Origin: Clostridiaceae bacterium
GTDB lineage: Bacteria; Bacillota; Clostridia; Oscillospirales; Acutalibacteraceae
Assembly: GCA_016292705.1 (NCBI GenBank)
Contig: JAEDHZ010000013.1
Location: 1-15,002 of the forward strand
Direction of reading: 5' to 3'
DNA: 15,002 bases
Each line of letters starts with the position of its first letter. The first letter of the stretch is position 1. The notes under the pieces are model-generated. The model saw only the letters and a list, made by a program, of their open reading frames with translations. It was not told the origin of the DNA and did not search any database. Of the stretch, positions 13,743 to 15,002 are shown in pieces. The translations under genes and the position numbers were made by a program.

Positions 13743-13773
13743 TGGCGATGTTACTTTGTAAAGGGGTGTAGAT

Positions 13774-15002
13774 TTGAACACTTTGAATGATAAAAACGCA
13801 ATGTTATCAACCGAACCGTATGCGGACAAGCCGTGGTTCAAAATCGACAACGCCGCAACACTCTATGCCGCCGCACGCAGAAAGAACTGGACAAGAACTT
13901 TCAGGACGGCGGTCGTTCTGGATTCAGAGGTTGATCCGGTCATTCTTCAGAAGGCGCTTGAGGACACGGCAAAGCGTTTTCCGTTTTTCTGCGTCCAGCT
14001 TCGTGACGGTATGTTCTGGAGCTATTTTGAAAGAATTGACGAAGTTCCTAAGATTGTTCCGGATAACAACTATCCCTACCGTTCCATCGACCTCGGCGAC
14101 AACAAACAGCCCTGCTTCCGGATAACCTACGGAAAAAACCGTATTGCCCTTGAAGGCTTCCACTCAATGACCGACGGCGGCGGAGCAAATGTCCTTCTTT
14201 CAACGCTTGTTGCCCGCTACTTTGAGCTGAAAGGCGTTGAGTTTGAGTATGACGAATATGCCATCCGTTCAACCGCAAACGAGCCGCAGGAATGTGAAGC
14301 CCGTGACGATTACTATACCTACGGCGACACAACCAGAGGCGCACAGAATCCGCCCCGTGTTTCGGTGCATATCGGTGAAAACGATGCCCTGCCCGGCTAT
14401 GCTTCGCTCATTCACGGAATCTGCCGTGTTGACGACCTGAAAGCGGCGGCGAAAAAGTATTCGCTGACAATCACCGAATATCTCACCGCAATACTTATAC
14501 TGACCTACTTCAACACTGAGGAGCACGACAAAAAGCCCATCAGCGTCAGCGTTCCGATTGACCTGAGAAAGCGTTTTGAGTCACGCACGCTCCGAAATTT
14601 CTGTTTCATGACGGATGTTTCCTTTGATCCCGGAGACAGAGATGAAATAACCTTTGAGGAAATCTGCAACAGCATCCGAGGAAAACTTGCCGAAAAAGCA
14701 AGCACGGAGAACCTGCACGACGCAATCAGCGCAAATGTCAGCGCCGCCTCAAACCCGGTTCTCAAAATTGTTCCGTATTTCATCAAAAAGCTGTTCCTCA
14801 AAAACACCTATGAAAAGGTTCAGCACACATACACGGCTTTCTTTTCAAACATCGGGGAATTCAGTTTTCCGCAGGAAATTGCAAAGCATATTACCCGAAT
14901 TGAAGCCTGCCTCGGCCGCACCCCATATCAGCATTTCGGCTGCGCCTCAGCTTCAGTGAACGGAGTTTTCACCTTTACCTTTTCAAGCGGCAACAAGGAC
15001 AC
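13774..15002 (+). CDS. HXXXD acyltransferase, condensation/alcohol-acetyltransferase-like (3' end outside)
   Basis: At least 409 residues, open to the window edge. The fold is that of CoA-dependent acyltransferases and NRPS condensation-like proteins. H130-S-M-T-D134-G is the catalytic HxxxDG motif, and SVPIDLRKRF followed by RTLRNFCFMTDV (about 263-283) matches the second conserved region of alcohol acetyltransferases. The N-terminal WFKIDNAATLYAAARRKNW is typical of the stand-alone bacterial members. I start it at TTG 13774 because AAGGGGTG ends 5 bases before it and the promoter lies 32 bases upstream; the in-frame ATG at 13801 has no ribosome site. It transfers an acyl group to an alcohol or amine, substrate unknown. 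It is divergent from PFOR, which makes acetyl-CoA, but a link is only suggestive. Confidence 0.8.
   Translation, partial: MNTLNDKNAMLSTEPYADKPWFKIDNAATLYAAARRKNWTRTFRTAVVLDSEVDPVILQKALEDTAKRFPFFCVQLRDGMFWSYFERIDEVPKIVPDNNYPYRSIDLGDNKQPCFRITYGKNRIALEGFHSMTDGGGANVLLSTLVARYFELKGVEFEYDEYAIRSTANEPQECEARDDYYTYGDTTRGAQNPPRVSVHIGENDALPGYASLIHGICRVDDLKAAAKKYSLTITEYLTAILILTYFNTEEHDKKPISVSVPIDLRKRFESRTLRNFCFMTDVSFDPGDRDEITFEEICNSIRGKLAEKASTENLHDAISANVSAASNPVLKIVPYFIKKLFLKNTYEKVQHTYTAFFSNIGEFSFPQEIAKHITRIEACLGRTPYQHFGCASASVNGVFTFTFSSGNKD

Larger units (their letters stand above)
13449..13773. other. Divergent regulatory region between PFOR and the acyltransferase gene
   Basis: No gene was seen in these 325 AT-rich bases. 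They hold a PFOR-side palindrome (13488-13502), a candidate PFOR promoter (13530-13558), a perfect 8-base-arm inverted repeat (13581-13601), a 5-base-arm one (13619-13632), two copies of TTGACAATTT (13661 and 13714) and the acyltransferase promoter (13714-13742). Confidence 0.6.

Overview
The window looks like chromosome from a low-to-mid GC anaerobic Firmicute, most likely a gut clostridium of the Oscillospirales/Ruminococcaceae type. The grounds are AGGAGG-type ribosome sites, a single-chain clostridial pyruvate:ferredoxin oxidoreductase, and Firmicutes-like versions of the housekeeping genes. No tRNA, rRNA, CRISPR array, transposase or phage structural gene was seen. This is taxonomy by gene style, not by a marker.

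Layout. (1) Positions 1-1362 are visibly AT-rich accessory DNA. They hold the first codons of a gene leaving the left edge (minus strand, with two palindromes in front of it), a decayed HNH endonuclease gene broken by frameshifts, and an intact 216-aa protein with an HNH-like H...N...H pattern. The island abuts the stop codon of rlmD. (2) Positions 1374-7335 form one minus-strand gene cluster, in transcription order: rlmB (23S rRNA 2'-O-methyltransferase), a 770-aa protein built like a P1B-type ATPase but lacking the catalytic signature residues, an ABC ATPase, its six-helix permease, a 40-aa one-helix membrane protein, and an RlmD/RumA-type m5U methyltransferase with an Fe-S cluster motif. 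Spacings are 7, 16, -11, 48 and 1 nt, so most are probably co-transcribed and some are translationally coupled.

(3) From a divergent intergenic region at 7336-7641 the plus strand carries a stand-alone GlmU-type acetyltransferase domain and pth (peptidyl-tRNA hydrolase), closed by a clear terminator at 8977-9015. (4) Positions 9016-9896 hold a near-consensus promoter, a 73-aa secreted or membrane-anchored small protein with a perfect ribosome site and signs of a frameshifted tail, then several hairpins. (5) Positions 9897-13448 (minus) encode full-length pyruvate:ferredoxin oxidoreductase, with its own terminator at the 3' end. (6) Across a palindrome-rich divergent region, a TTG-started HXXXD-type acyltransferase (condensation or alcohol-acetyltransferase fold) starts at 13774 and runs off the right edge.

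How they fit together: the core genes serve translation (rlmB, rlmD, pth), cell-wall precursor supply (GlmU-type acetyltransferase) and fermentation (PFOR). The most unusual items are the catalytically degenerate P-type ATPase-like protein with a coiled-coil N-terminus, the tandem HNH-like island, the small exported peptide gene, and the 40-aa membrane protein squeezed between the permease gene and rlmD.
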